From Nocardia africana NBRC 100379 (GTDB lineage Bacteria; Actinomycetota; Actinomycetes; Mycobacteriales; Mycobacteriaceae), in assembly GCF_001612635.1 (NCBI RefSeq), contig NZ_BDAV01000004.1, forward strand, positions 124,001-188,000: 64,000 bases of DNA, given 5' to 3'. Position 1 is the stretch's first letter, and every line of letters begins with the position of its first letter. Of the stretch, positions 8,703-16,712 are shown one piece after another. The notes below the pieces were generated by a model. That model searched no databases, was not told the origin of the DNA, and worked only from the letters and a program-made list of their open reading frames with translations. The position numbers were made by a program, and so were the translations under genes.

Positions 8703-8854
8703 GCACTCGTTGCCGATAGTTACAATGGAACGAGACCGGCGGTGAGCCGGAAAACAACCCCGGCACGTAGAGCCGGGTTCAACCCCGACAGAACCGCTCC
8801 GCCGGATGATTACTCTGGCGTGACGCCGCACGAGACCGTCACGAAAGGGCGTAC
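8703..8854 (+). promoter_or_regulatory. sigA upstream region with -10 TACAAT at 8721-8726
   Basis: TACAAT (8721-8726) is the best -10 match in the gap and would give a leader of about 120 nt. No good -35 is visible. A second candidate, TACTCT near 8810, would give a short leader. A GAAAGGG ribosome-binding site lies about 7 nt before the sigA GTG. A small imperfect hairpin (CCGGC/GCCGG) sits in the leader around 8760-8777. Confidence 0.45.
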
Positions 8855-10243
8855 GTGGTAGCCACGAATACCCGACAGACCGCCGAATCGGCCGACGCTG
8901 CCGACTCCGCAGAAGGCACCGCAGCACGGCCGGTCCGCAAGGCTGCCGCGAAGAAGGCCCCAGCCAAGAAGGTCGCCGCGAAGAAGGCCCCCGCCAAGAA
9001 AGCGGGAGCCAAGGCTGCAAAGAAAGCCCCCGCCAAGAAGGCCACCACGAAGAAGGCGGCCCCCGGCGCGGACAACGAAGCCGACGAGCCCCTCGACGAC
9101 GAGTCGCTGGAACTCGACGACCTCGGTGATCTGGAGGTCTCCGAGGACGATCTGAGCGACGAGGGCGAAGATCTCGTCGAAGAAGCCGCCGACGAAGAGG
9201 CCGAAGCCGAGGACGAGGAAGCCGACGAGCCCTCGGAGAAGGACAAGGCCTCCGGCGATTTCGTCTGGGACGAGGAGGAATCCGAGGCCCTGCGCCAGGC
9301 CCGCAAGGATGCCGAGCTCACCGCGTCCGCGGACTCCGTGCGCGCCTACCTCAAGCAGATCGGCAAGGTCGCGCTGCTGAACGCGGAGGAGGAGGTCGAA
9401 CTCGCCAAGCGGATCGAGGCCGGTCTCTACGCCACCGAGAAGCTGCGCGAATTCGCCGACAAGGGCGAGAAGCTGCCGGTGGCCACCCGTCGCGACCTGC
9501 AGTGGATCATGCGCGACGGCAACCGCGCCAAGAACCACCTGCTCGAGGCCAACCTGCGTCTGGTCGTCTCGCTGGCCAAGCGCTACACCGGCCGCGGTAT
9601 GGCGTTCCTGGACCTGATCCAGGAGGGCAACCTGGGTCTGATCCGCGCGGTGGAGAAGTTCGACTACACCAAGGGCTACAAGTTCTCCACGTACGCCACC
9701 TGGTGGATCCGGCAGGCCATCACCCGCGCGATGGCCGACCAGGCCCGCACCATCCGTATTCCGGTGCACATGGTCGAGGTCATCAACAAGCTGGGCCGCA
9801 TCCAGCGCGAGCTGCTGCAGGACCTGGGCCGCGAGCCCACGCCCGAAGAGCTCGCCAAGGAAATGGACATCACGCCGGAGAAGGTCCTCGAGATCCAGCA
9901 GTACGCGCGTGAGCCCATCTCGCTGGACCAGACCATCGGTGACGAGGGCGATTCCCAGCTGGGCGACTTCATCGAGGATTCCGAGGCGGTCGTCGCGGTC
10001 GACGCGGTGAGTTTCACGCTGCTGCAGGATCAGCTGCAGTCGGTGCTGGAGACGCTGTCCGAGCGGGAGGCGGGCGTGGTCCGGCTGCGCTTCGGTCTCA
10101 CCGACGGCCAGCCGCGCACTCTCGACGAGATCGGCCAGGTCTACGGGGTCACCCGTGAGCGCATCCGCCAGATCGAGTCGAAGACGATGAGCAAGCTGCG
10201 CCACCCCAGCCGCTCCCAGGTACTGCGCGACTACCTGGACTGA
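8855..10243 (+). CDS. sigA: Primary RNA polymerase sigma factor SigA
   Basis: This is the housekeeping sigma factor. Its 462 residues comprise a Lys/Ala-rich tail (about 28-70, repeated AKKAPAKK units), a strongly acidic segment (about 70-130), and the conserved core. Region 1.2 starts at [16 protein letters not shown]. Region 2 contains [38 protein letters not shown] and the -10 reading [15 protein letters not shown]. Region 3 has [12 protein letters not shown]. Region 4 has the helix-turn-helix [20 protein letters not shown]. Start is GTG. It is followed by a strong hairpin terminator. Confidence 0.98.
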   Translation: MVATNTRQTAESADAADSAEGTAARPVRKAAAKKAPAKKVAAKKAPAKKAGAKAAKKAPAKKATTKKAAPGADNEADEPLDDESLELDDLGDLEVSEDDLSDEGEDLVEEAADEEAEAEDEEADEPSEKDKASGDFVWDEEESEALRQARKDAELTASADSVRAYLKQIGKVALLNAEEEVELAKRIEAGLYATEKLREFADKGEKLPVATRRDLQWIMRDGNRAKNHLLEANLRLVVSLAKRYTGRGMAFLDLIQEGNLGLIRAVEKFDYTKGYKFSTYATWWIRQAITRAMADQARTIRIPVHMVEVINKLGRIQRELLQDLGREPTPEELAKEMDITPEKVLEIQQYAREPISLDQTIGDEGDSQLGDFIEDSEAVVAVDAVSFTLLQDQLQSVLETLSEREAGVVRLRFGLTDGQPRTLDEIGQVYGVTRERIRQIESKTMSKLRHPSRSQVLRDYLD

Positions 10244-10255
10244 TATCCACGCCAC

Positions 10256-10294
10256 CGACGATGCCGCCGAGGTTCGACCTCGGCGGCATCGTCG
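10256..10294 (+). terminator. sigA terminator hairpin (17-bp perfect stem)
   Basis: The left arm at 10256-10272 pairs perfectly with the right arm at 10278-10294 around a TTCGA loop. Only TTATGT follows, so there is no long U-tract; intrinsic terminators in high-GC actinobacteria often lack one. It begins 12 nt after the sigA stop. Confidence 0.85.
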
Positions 10295-10325
10295 TTATGT
10301 CCGGCGTACCGCCGCCACGGCCCCA

Positions 10326-10331
10326 TAAGGT
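10326..10331 (+). promoter_or_regulatory. -10 hexamer TAAGGT upstream of the antiporter gene
   Basis: TAAGGT ends 8 nt before the GTG at 10340. No ribosome-binding site is present, consistent with leaderless initiation. Confidence 0.5.
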
Positions 10332-10339
10332 GGGCTGTC

Positions 10340-11929
10340 GTGGATCAGTTGGTGTTGGTTTTCGTGCTGGCGTTCGCGACGATCCTGGCGCAGCCGCTGG
10401 GCCGGCGGCTCGGTTTGGCGCCCGCGGTGCTGATGACGGTCTTCGGGCTCGTCATGGCGATGCTGCCGTTCGTGCCGAATATCGCGCTGGCGCCCGAACT
10501 GATTCTCCCGCTGGTCCTGCCGCCGCTGCTGTACGCCTCGGCGCGGCGCACCTCCTGGCAGCAGTTCGCGTCCAAGGCAGGTGCGATCCTGTTGCGGGCG
10601 GTCGGTCTGGTGGTGGCGACCGCGGCCGCGGTCGCCGCGATCTTCCACCTCTGGTATCCGGCGCTGCCGGTGGGCACGGCGTTCGCGCTGGGCGCGGTGG
10701 TGGCGCCGCCGGATCCGGTGGCGGTGAGCGCGATGGCGGATCGGCTGGGTCTGCCGCGGCGTCTGCTGGCGGTGCTCGAGGGTGAGGGCCTGTTCAACGA
10801 CGTGACCGCGGTGGTGATCTACGACGTCGCGGTGCAGGCGGTGGTGACCGGGCAATTCTCCGCGTGGCGGACCGCGGCGGACTTCGTGCTCTCGGCGGTG
10901 GTGGCGGTGGCGGTCGGGCTCGCGCTCGGCTGGGCCGGCAGTGCCCTGATGCGGCGGCTCACAGAGGCGCCGTGGCAGGTTGCCCTCGGCTTGCTGCTCC
11001 CGTTCGCCGCCTACGGGCTGGCCGAGGCCGCACACGGTTCGGCGGTACTCGCGGTCCTGGTCTGCGCGCTGTATCTCACCGATGCCGCAACGGATTTCAG
11101 CGATGTCGGATACCGGATCGTCGGCGATTCGTTCTGGGATGTGATCGACATGCTGGTCACCGGATTCGCCTTCGGGCTGGTGGGCCTGGAACTGAGCACG
11201 GTGCTCGCCACCACCGGTCCGAACTGGCCGCGCCTGCTCGGCGGGGCGGCCGCGGTGGTCGGCGTGGTGGTCGCCCTGCGGCTGGTGTGGCTGCTGGCCA
11301 GTACGGCCCTGTTCCGCGGCTGGTGGCGGCGCCGGCGCGTGGACGAGCCGTACACCTGGCGCGAAGCCGTGGTCACCTGGTGGGCCGGCATGCGCGGCGT
11401 GGTGACCGTCGCGCTGGCACTGGCCCTGCCGCTGACCACCGATTCGGGCGCGGACTTCCCCGGCCGCACCGAGGTCTTGTTCATCGCGTTCGTCGTGGTC
11501 CTGTTCACGCTGCTGCTGCAGGGCCCCACGCTGCCCCTGGTGACGCGCTGGACCGGGGTGAAGGCCGATACCGAGGTCGAGCGAGCCATGGAGCGACGCC
11601 TGTGGACGCGGATCCTGCGCGCGGAACTGGCCCGGCTCGAGGAGATCGCCGACAACGAGGATCTGCCCGACGAGGTCTATCAACGGCTGCGCGACACCGT
11701 GGAACGCCGGCTGATGCGCGCCGACCCGGAAGCGGCCGAGGCCGCCGACGGCACCAAGGCCGTCGAACACGCCATGCGGCTCACCGGCAAATTGCGCACG
11801 ATCAGCAACGACGTCCTCGACGCCGGGCGCGGGGAAGCCCTGGCCGCCCGCCGCGAACCGGGTATGCCGCCGGATCTGGTGGACCGGGTGATGCGCCGGC
11901 TGGATCTGCGCCCGCCGCCGCTGCTGTGA
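10340..11929 (+). CDS. CPA1-family Na+/H+ antiporter
   Basis: This 529-residue protein exchanges monovalent cations for protons across the cytoplasmic membrane, judging by family. About twelve hydrophobic segments occupy residues 1-400. The family-typical ALGAVVAPPDPVAVSAMADRL, with the membrane-embedded ion-site residues, is near 115-135; LEGEGLFNDVTAVVIYDVA follows near 148; and WAGMRGVVTVALALALP lies near 350. The last 130 residues are a soluble helical tail rich in Glu and Arg, probably regulatory. Family and direction are secure; which ion is carried cannot be read from sequence. Confidence 0.9.
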   Translation: MDQLVLVFVLAFATILAQPLGRRLGLAPAVLMTVFGLVMAMLPFVPNIALAPELILPLVLPPLLYASARRTSWQQFASKAGAILLRAVGLVVATAAAVAAIFHLWYPALPVGTAFALGAVVAPPDPVAVSAMADRLGLPRRLLAVLEGEGLFNDVTAVVIYDVAVQAVVTGQFSAWRTAADFVLSAVVAVAVGLALGWAGSALMRRLTEAPWQVALGLLLPFAAYGLAEAAHGSAVLAVLVCALYLTDAATDFSDVGYRIVGDSFWDVIDMLVTGFAFGLVGLELSTVLATTGPNWPRLLGGAAAVVGVVVALRLVWLLASTALFRGWWRRRRVDEPYTWREAVVTWWAGMRGVVTVALALALPLTTDSGADFPGRTEVLFIAFVVVLFTLLLQGPTLPLVTRWTGVKADTEVERAMERRLWTRILRAELARLEEIADNEDLPDEVYQRLRDTVERRLMRADPEAAEAADGTKAVEHAMRLTGKLRTISNDVLDAGRGEALAARREPGMPPDLVDRVMRRLDLRPPPLL

Positions 11930-12065
11930 GATTGCGGGACCCGCGCGGCGGTCGAGTCCCCTGAACAGCTCCCGGCGATCGAGTTCCGGACCGCGGACAC
12001 GCGACGCGAACTGGCCTCGCGATCCGGCAAACACCAGCTATTTTCCAGGACTAACGTTCGGGAAA

Positions 12066-12094
12066 TTTACTACCTGCGAGTATCTCGCTAATGT
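12066..12094 (+). promoter_or_regulatory. Candidate promoter of the MHYT gene
   Basis: TTTACT (12066-12071) and TAATGT (12089-12094) are separated by exactly 17 bp, within an AT-rich pocket. The expected transcription start is about 12101, just where a hairpin begins. Confidence 0.45.
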
Positions 12095-12101
12095 GCGGAC
12101 G

Positions 12102-12126
12102 GTCACCGGCATGGGGATGCGGTGAC
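12102..12126 (+). promoter_or_regulatory. Hairpin at predicted 5' end of the MHYT transcript
   Basis: GTCACCG-G-CAT (12102-12112) pairs with ATG-CGGTGAC (12117-12126) around a GGGG loop: ten base pairs with one bulged G. It would sit at the very 5' end of the mRNA, 14 nt before the AAGGAG ribosome-binding site. It may stabilise the transcript or be a protein-binding element. Confidence 0.4.
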
Positions 12127-12148
12127 GCACTTTCAGCAAGGAGTCCGC

Positions 12149-13000
12149 ATGCTTCAGATCGACCAGTTCACCTATGGGTGGTTGACACCCTCACTGGCCT
12201 ACGTCATGTCCGTCATCGGTTCGTTGCTCGCGCTGCGCTGCATGGTGCGTGCGCGGGCCAACCCCGGACGCCGCGGATGGATCGTCACCGCGGCCGTCGC
12301 CCTGGGCGGAACAGGAGTGTGGGTGATGCACTTCATCGCGATGCTGGGTTTCTCGGTCCACGGCGCGACCATTCGCTACAACATCCCGATCACCTTGATC
12401 AGCGCCGCGATCGCGGTGGCCGTGGTGTGGATCGGCCTGTCGCTGGTGATCCGCCGGCAGGGCGACGCCTCGGCGCTGCTGACCGGCGGGGCCGTCACCG
12501 GGCTGGGTGTGGCCGCAATGCACTACGCCGGCATGTACGCGATGAAAACCGACGTCGCGATGCATTACGACCCTTGGCTGGTCCTGGTCTCCATCGTGAT
12601 CGCGGTGGTGGCGGCGACCGCGGCGCTGTGGTTCGCTCTGCACGTCGAGGGGCTGCTCGCGACCATCGGTTCGGCGATGATCATGGGCGTCGCGGTCTGC
12701 GGCATGCACTACACCGGCATGTACGCCATGCAGGCCCATATGGCCGACAACATGCAGGCGCCGTCGGGCGCGCAGGCCAACGAACTGCTGACCCCGCTGA
12801 TCATCGGCGTGAGCATGGTGACGCTGCTGCTGTTCCTGCAGGTCGGCATCACCGATATCCATGAACCGGATCTGTCGCGTATCCGGGGGCAGCGCGCGAG
12901 CCGGTACTGGCCCAGCAGCGCGGAGTCCGAATCTCCGGCGACGGGGTCGTTCGCTCGCGAGGAATACCCCGCGGAGGAGACACACCGGCACCGCCGGTAG
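12149..13000 (+). CDS. MHYT-domain integral membrane sensor protein
   Basis: The protein has 283 residues and about seven transmembrane helices. The MHYT signature recurs as VMHFIAMLGF, AMHYAGMYAM and GMHYTGMYAM near the outer ends of helices. The domain is proposed to bind copper through Met and His and to sense oxygen, CO or NO. Here it stands alone, without the GGDEF/EAL or kinase output found in many family members, and ends in a polar roughly 50-residue tail. The ATG at 12149 is chosen because AAGGAG lies 6-11 nt upstream; an in-frame start at 12122 would overlap the leader hairpin. The ligand is unproven. Confidence 0.88.
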   Translation: MLQIDQFTYGWLTPSLAYVMSVIGSLLALRCMVRARANPGRRGWIVTAAVALGGTGVWVMHFIAMLGFSVHGATIRYNIPITLISAAIAVAVVWIGLSLVIRRQGDASALLTGGAVTGLGVAAMHYAGMYAMKTDVAMHYDPWLVLVSIVIAVVAATAALWFALHVEGLLATIGSAMIMGVAVCGMHYTGMYAMQAHMADNMQAPSGAQANELLTPLIIGVSMVTLLLFLQVGITDIHEPDLSRIRGQRASRYWPSSAESESPATGSFAREEYPAEETHRHRR

Positions 13001-13137
13001 CTGCCGCATCCCGCACAGCCCGGGCAATCCGGTGACCGCACAGCTCACCCGCGGGAAACCGCTTCGAGGCGAACGCGGGGCACCGGATTGCCCGGGTTGG
13101 CGGGCGGACCGGCCCGGCGCGGGCGACACTGGCATAC

Positions 13138-13998
13138 GTGGCGTCCTCCGCATTGAATCACTCCCGGTCCCCGTGGACCCGGGTCCTCGACCTCGACACC
13201 GGTCGACGGCAACTGCTGGACTGGTGGCACGGCCCGGATCGGATCTACCGGGCCGGCAAGGCGGTCCACGACCACCTGGCCGGTGCGCCCGCCTCCTGCG
13301 CCTACGCGTTCACACTGTTCGTCACGTGGTGGACGCTGCGCGGGATCAGCGATTTCGCCGGGCATCGGCTGATCCTGTCCGCCTCGACGAATCTGCACAA
13401 CATGCGCCGTGAGCCGGTGCAGGTGCTGGTCGCCTCGGCGTTCTGGACCGACGGCGGATTTCCGTGGTCGATCATCCTCGGCTTCCTGACGGTGATGGCC
13501 TTCGCCGAGCGCTGGCTGGGGACCTTGCGCTGGATCATGGTCTTCGCCTGCGGCCACGTCGGCGCCTCGATGATCGTCGTCACCGGCGTCGCCTTCGCGG
13601 TGCACCACCAGCTGATTCCGCTGCGCATCGCGGTGGCCTCCGATGTGGGGTCCTCCTACGGTTCCACCGCGGTGCTGGCCGCGCTGAGCTTCCATCTGCG
13701 CGGCACGCCCCGAACCGTGTGGGCGGCCGGGCTGCTGGCCTGGTTCGGCTTCGCCGCCTGGCACGGGCGCACCTTCACCGACTACGGCCATCTGACGGCG
13801 CTGTGCATCGGCTTCGTGGTCGCGGCGATCGCGGTGGCGTTGTCGCGACGGCTCGAACGGATCCGCGACCAGCGCGCCGCCAGCGCCGGCCGCGCACCGG
13901 GCGACACCGCGCCGCGGCCGATCGACCATCCCGCGCCCGCCCTGGTGAGCGAGAACGGCCCCTCAGCCGACGGCCGGAGCGAGCCGACGCTGCAGTGA
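13138..13998 (+). CDS. Rhomboid-like multi-pass membrane protein
   Basis: This 286-residue protein has about six hydrophobic segments. Features resembling a rhomboid fold are the serine-containing SDVGSSYGSTAVLAAL near residue 165 and a late helix DYGHLTALCIGFVVA near 215-229 with a His positioned like the catalytic His. The GxSG sequence itself is not exact, so protease activity is uncertain. The closest family I can suggest is the actinobacterial rhomboid-like group (Rhomboid_2). A GACACT hexamer 7 nt before the GTG suggests a leaderless start. Its 3' end overlaps the convergent antiporter gene by 36 bp. Confidence 0.75.
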   Translation: MASSALNHSRSPWTRVLDLDTGRRQLLDWWHGPDRIYRAGKAVHDHLAGAPASCAYAFTLFVTWWTLRGISDFAGHRLILSASTNLHNMRREPVQVLVASAFWTDGGFPWSIILGFLTVMAFAERWLGTLRWIMVFACGHVGASMIVVTGVAFAVHHQLIPLRIAVASDVGSSYGSTAVLAALSFHLRGTPRTVWAAGLLAWFGFAAWHGRTFTDYGHLTALCIGFVVAAIAVALSRRLERIRDQRAASAGRAPGDTAPRPIDHPAPALVSENGPSADGRSEPTLQ

Positions 13999-15141
13999 GC
14001 GCACCACGGGTTCGACCACCCGCGCCGCGACCGGTCCGAGGATCGCCATCAGCAACACGTAGGCCGAGGCCAGCGCGGCCAGTTTGCCCGGTACCGCGCC
14101 GACCGAAACGGCAAGTCCCGCAATGACGATCGAGAATTCTCCGCGGGCCACCAACGCGGCGCCGGCGCGCGCACGACCTAGGCGGCCGATGCCTTGCCGC
14201 TTGGCCGCGAACCAGCCGGTTGCGATCTTGGTCAGCGTGGTGATCACGGCCAGCAACACCGCCCAGCCGAGGACCTGGGGGATCTTCTGCGGATCGGTGT
14301 TGAGGCCGAAGGCGACGAAGAAGATGGCGGCGAACAGATCCCGCAGCGGTTCCAGCAGTTTCGCGGCGCTCTGCGCGGTCGATCCCGAGATCGCGATGCC
14401 CAGCAGGAACGCGCCGACCGCGGCCGAGACGTTGAGCCCCGAGGCGATGCCGGCGACCAGCAGCGCCGCCCCCAGCAACTGCAGCAGGAAAACCTCACGA
14501 TCCTTGCTGTCCACGATCGAGGACACGAAGCGCCCGTAGCGCAGCGCGATGACCAGCACGATCGCGATCACGAGCAGAGCGAGCGCCAATGACCGCAGTC
14601 CGGCCAGCCAGCCGACCCCGGCCAGGATGGTGGTCAGGATCGGCAGGTAGACCGCCATCGCCAGATCCTCGAACACCAGAACCGACAGCACGACCGGCGT
14701 CTCCCGGTTACCGAGCCGTCCGAGGTCGTTGAGCACCTTCGCGGCGATACCGGAGGACGAGATATAGGTGACGCCGGCCAGGGTGATCGCGCCGGTCGGT
14801 CCCCAGCCGAGCAGCAACGCCACCACCGCGCCGGGCGTGGCGTTCAGCGCGATGTCGAGCAGACCGGCCGGCCAGGATTTGCGCATGCCCGACATCAGTT
14901 CCGGCGCAGTGTATTCCAGGCCCAGCAGCAACAGCAGCAGCACGACGCCGATTTCGCCTGCGAGATGGCCGAATTCGGTGGCGGCCTTCACGGTCAGCAC
15001 ACCGCCGTCGCCGAAGGCCAGGCCGCCGAGGAGGTAGAGCGGGATCGGGGACATGCCGAAACGCCCTGCGACGCGCCCCAGGACACCGAGGGCGAACAGG
15101 ACCGCTCCGAGCTCGAACAGGGCTAGTGCGGTCGACTCCAC
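13963..15141 (-). CDS. CPA2 monovalent cation:proton antiporter membrane subunit (KhtU-like)
   Basis: This 392-residue protein is almost entirely transmembrane (12-13 segments). It starts LALFELGAVLFALGVLGRV and contains the CPA2 hallmarks LLLLLLGLEYTAPEL, TYISSSGIAAKVLNDL, SVLVFEDLAMAVYLPIL and VGAFLLGIAISGS, ending with RGEFSIVIAGLA. Unlike KefB/C it has no C-terminal nucleotide-binding domain; the adjacent upstream gene supplies a separate TrkA-C-type subunit. That matches KhtTU, a K+/H+ antiporter in Bacillus. K+ efflux for pH or osmotic control is therefore inferred. It begins 4 nt after the regulatory subunit gene. Confidence 0.9.
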   Translation of the reverse strand: MESTALALFELGAVLFALGVLGRVAGRFGMSPIPLYLLGGLAFGDGGVLTVKAATEFGHLAGEIGVVLLLLLLGLEYTAPELMSGMRKSWPAGLLDIALNATPGAVVALLLGWGPTGAITLAGVTYISSSGIAAKVLNDLGRLGNRETPVVLSVLVFEDLAMAVYLPILTTILAGVGWLAGLRSLALALLVIAIVLVIALRYGRFVSSIVDSKDREVFLLQLLGAALLVAGIASGLNVSAAVGAFLLGIAISGSTAQSAAKLLEPLRDLFAAIFFVAFGLNTDPQKIPQVLGWAVLLAVITTLTKIATGWFAAKRQGIGRLGRARAGAALVARGEFSIVIAGLAVSVGAVPGKLAALASAYVLLMAILGPVAARVVEPVVRSLQRRLAPAVG

Positions 15142-15145
15142 CGGC

Positions 15146-15628
15146 TCACCCGCCGGTCAGAATCTCGAGCGCCTCGTCGAGGCCCTGCGGGGTTCCGACC
15201 ACGACCAGCAGGTCGCCCGCCACGAGCACGAAGTCCGGACCGGGCGAGGGATAGATCTGCCCGGCCCGCATCACGGCGACGATCGACGCCTTGGTGCGGG
15301 TGCGCAGGCGGGTGTCGCCGAGTGCACGCCCCGAATACGGGGATTCGTCACCGATCGGGAGCTGGCGGGTGGTGATGCCCGGCAGATCGCGATGATCGTC
15401 TTTGAGCTTCTCCACCAGCTGCGGCGCGCCGAGCAGATTGGCGAGTACGGCCGCTTCATCGACGGTCAGTGGCACCTGCGCGGCGCAGTCGTCGGGGTCG
15501 TCGTGTTTGGAGACGATGAGATCGATACCACCGTCACGATGCGCGACAACTCCGATCCGGCGCCCGGATCGCGCCTCGAAGTCCTTTCGGACGCCGATTC
15601 CGGGCAGCTGTGTCACATCGACGTTCAC
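15146..15628 (-). CDS. Antiporter regulatory subunit with TrkA-C (RCK_C) domain (KhtT-like)
   Basis: This 160-residue soluble protein has an N-terminal roughly 65-residue domain (VTQLPGIGVRKDFEARSGRR), then a linker, and a C-terminal RCK_C domain from about 88 (YSGRALGDTRLRTRTKASIVAVMR, VLVAGDLLVVVGTPQGLDEALEIL). RCK_C domains bind nucleotides such as cyclic di-AMP and gate K+ transporters. Together with the membrane subunit 4 nt downstream it forms a KhtTU-type pair. Start is GTG, with a TAGGCT hexamer 7 nt upstream and no ribosome-binding site. Confidence 0.9.
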   Translation of the reverse strand: MNVDVTQLPGIGVRKDFEARSGRRIGVVAHRDGGIDLIVSKHDDPDDCAAQVPLTVDEAAVLANLLGAPQLVEKLKDDHRDLPGITTRQLPIGDESPYSGRALGDTRLRTRTKASIVAVMRAGQIYPSPGPDFVLVAGDLLVVVGTPQGLDEALEILTGG

Positions 15629-15635
15629 GAAATCC

Positions 15636-15641
15636 AGCCTA
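15636..15641 (-). promoter_or_regulatory. -10 hexamer TAGGCT for the KhtTU-like operon
   Basis: On the minus strand TAGGCT is followed by 7 nt and the GTG at 15628, a textbook leaderless spacing. It lies inside the 3' gap before the DUF952 stop (15644), so that gene and the antiporter pair are separately promoted. Confidence 0.55.
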
Positions 15642-15643
15642 GA

Positions 15644-16075
15644 TCAAGCACTTCGAGAGGCCGGCCACTGATCCGGGTCCGCGGTGAGTGCCGGAAATGT
15701 CCCTTTTTCATCAGGAGCATAGTAACTGGTGCCCACCACCGCCGTGACGGGAAGCGGGCCGTAGAGGTGTGGAAAGCGCATCGAGCCCGGATCGCCGGCG
15801 ACGCCCGGCTCCCAGCGCAGCGGCGCGCTCAGGCAGGTGACGTCGATCCAGAGCAGCATCATATCGTCGCGCCCGGCGAACAACCGGTTCGCCGGCAGAT
15901 GCACCTGGTGCGGCGCGGACAGATGCAGGAACCCCTCGGACTCGAGCGAGGGTGCCACACGTTCGCCGATTCGCTGCGCCTGCTCCCACTCCGCGGGCGT
16001 ACAGAGATGAACCAGCATGCGCCCGTTGGTGTTTTCGGTATTCGCGGCGGCGGGGGCAACGTTGTCGGCAGTCAC
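15644..16075 (-). CDS. DUF952 domain protein
   Basis: The protein has 143 residues. After about 20 polar residues comes the DUF952 core, beginning MLVHLCTPAEWEQAQ, with GFLHLSAPHQVHLPANRLF in the middle and RFPHLYGPLPVTAVV near the end. These features (a His in each of FLHLS and FPHLYG) are the family signature. DUF952 folds resemble glutathione S-transferase-like or ADP-ribosyltransferase-like small domains, and no activity is established. The frame is open further upstream to 16240, but a TATGGT hexamer 6 nt before the GTG at 16075 marks the start. It is transcribed divergently from the DUF7455 gene. Confidence 0.82.
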   Translation of the reverse strand: MTADNVAPAAANTENTNGRMLVHLCTPAEWEQAQRIGERVAPSLESEGFLHLSAPHQVHLPANRLFAGRDDMMLLWIDVTCLSAPLRWEPGVAGDPGSMRFPHLYGPLPVTAVVGTSYYAPDEKGTFPALTADPDQWPASRSA

Positions 16076-16452
16076 GGCTGCACCATACCCAGCGTGGCGC
16101 GCGCGACCCGCCGAACAGAACGAAGCGGACGTTTTGATTGAGCGGTTGATTGTCGGTGGGCGCGGGTAATCTGCGAACAGACAACTGGATCGGCCTTTTT
16201 CCGAAGTGTTGAACCACAGGTGGTGAACCGAGGTTCCCAAGGATGGCCATGGTGTTCGCCCACAGCGAAATACCTGGTCATGTTAGGGAAAACACATACA
16301 AACATCTTCGGGAACAAAGCCCCCGTCCCGAACGTCTGACAGAGTAGTCATCAGCCACTGCTGGGAAGTAGCGGTAGCGAGCCCGCGGAAGGGACCGCGG
16401 GCCCCACACCAGGCGAACGGCTTTCTGCGCCGGGAGCCAGGACGGAGGAGTC
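16076..16452. other. Long intergenic/leader region upstream of the DUF7455 gene
   Basis: 377 bp between divergent starts. The left part carries the DUF952 -10 (ACCATA at 16082-16087, minus strand). The middle (16250-16320) is AT-rich by local standards and probably holds the rightward promoter, though I cannot pin the hexamers. The right part has a strong GC hairpin at 16381-16402. No coding frame is convincing. Confidence 0.5.
16381..16402 (+). promoter_or_regulatory. GC-rich hairpin in the leader of the DUF7455 gene
   Basis: GCCCGCGG (16381-16388) pairs perfectly with CCGCGGGC (16395-16402) around an AAGGGA loop. The purine loop resembles a Shine-Dalgarno sequence. The hairpin sits about 40 nt upstream of the GGAGGAG ribosome-binding site of the next gene. 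Confidence 0.4.
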
Positions 16453-16647
16453 ATGCCAGGAACACTGACAAGCACCCCACTGACTGCGGTCGATCGTTGC
16501 GACCGCTGCGGTGCGGCCGCGCGCGTGCGCGCGACACTTCCCGCCGGTGGCGAGTTGCTCTTCTGCCAGCACCACGCGAACGAGCACATGGAGCGCCTGC
16601 GCGAACTGGAGGCAGTCATCGATACCGAGTCCGCACCGGCACTGTAG
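16453..16647 (+). CDS. Small DUF7455 zinc-binding protein (Rv2708c-like)
   Basis: This 64-residue protein contains VDRCDRCGAAARVRA near the N-terminus and LLFCQHHANEHMERL near residue 38. The two N-terminal cysteines with C and H/H of the second motif would form one Zn2+ site. A helical Glu-rich tail completes it. Proteins of this size and motif set are conserved next to sigA-sigB in Mycobacteriales; the role is unknown. A strong GGAGGAG ribosome-binding site ends about 3 nt before the ATG and a strong terminator follows, so it is a monocistronic and probably well expressed gene. Confidence 0.88.
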   Translation: MPGTLTSTPLTAVDRCDRCGAAARVRATLPAGGELLFCQHHANEHMERLRELEAVIDTESAPAL

Positions 16648-16674
16648 GCCGGCTCCTCACGTCCCCTGTCAGCC

Positions 16675-16701
16675 AAGGGCGGCCTTCGGGCCGCCCTTTT
16701 T
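16675..16701 (+). terminator. Rho-independent terminator after the DUF7455 gene
   Basis: AAGGGCGGCC (16675-16684) pairs with GGCCGCCCTT (16689-16698) around a stable TTCG tetraloop and is followed by a run of T (16697-16701). This is the most canonical intrinsic terminator in the window. It may also serve the convergent TetR gene. Confidence 0.92.
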
Positions 16702-16712
16702 CGTGTCTCCGC

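Noticed and set aside
8759..8777. Imperfect CCGGC/GCCGG hairpin in the sigA leader
   Set aside because: Only five to eight pairs with a bulge; such hairpins are expected by chance at this GC content. It is mentioned in the leader entry but not treated as a riboswitch.
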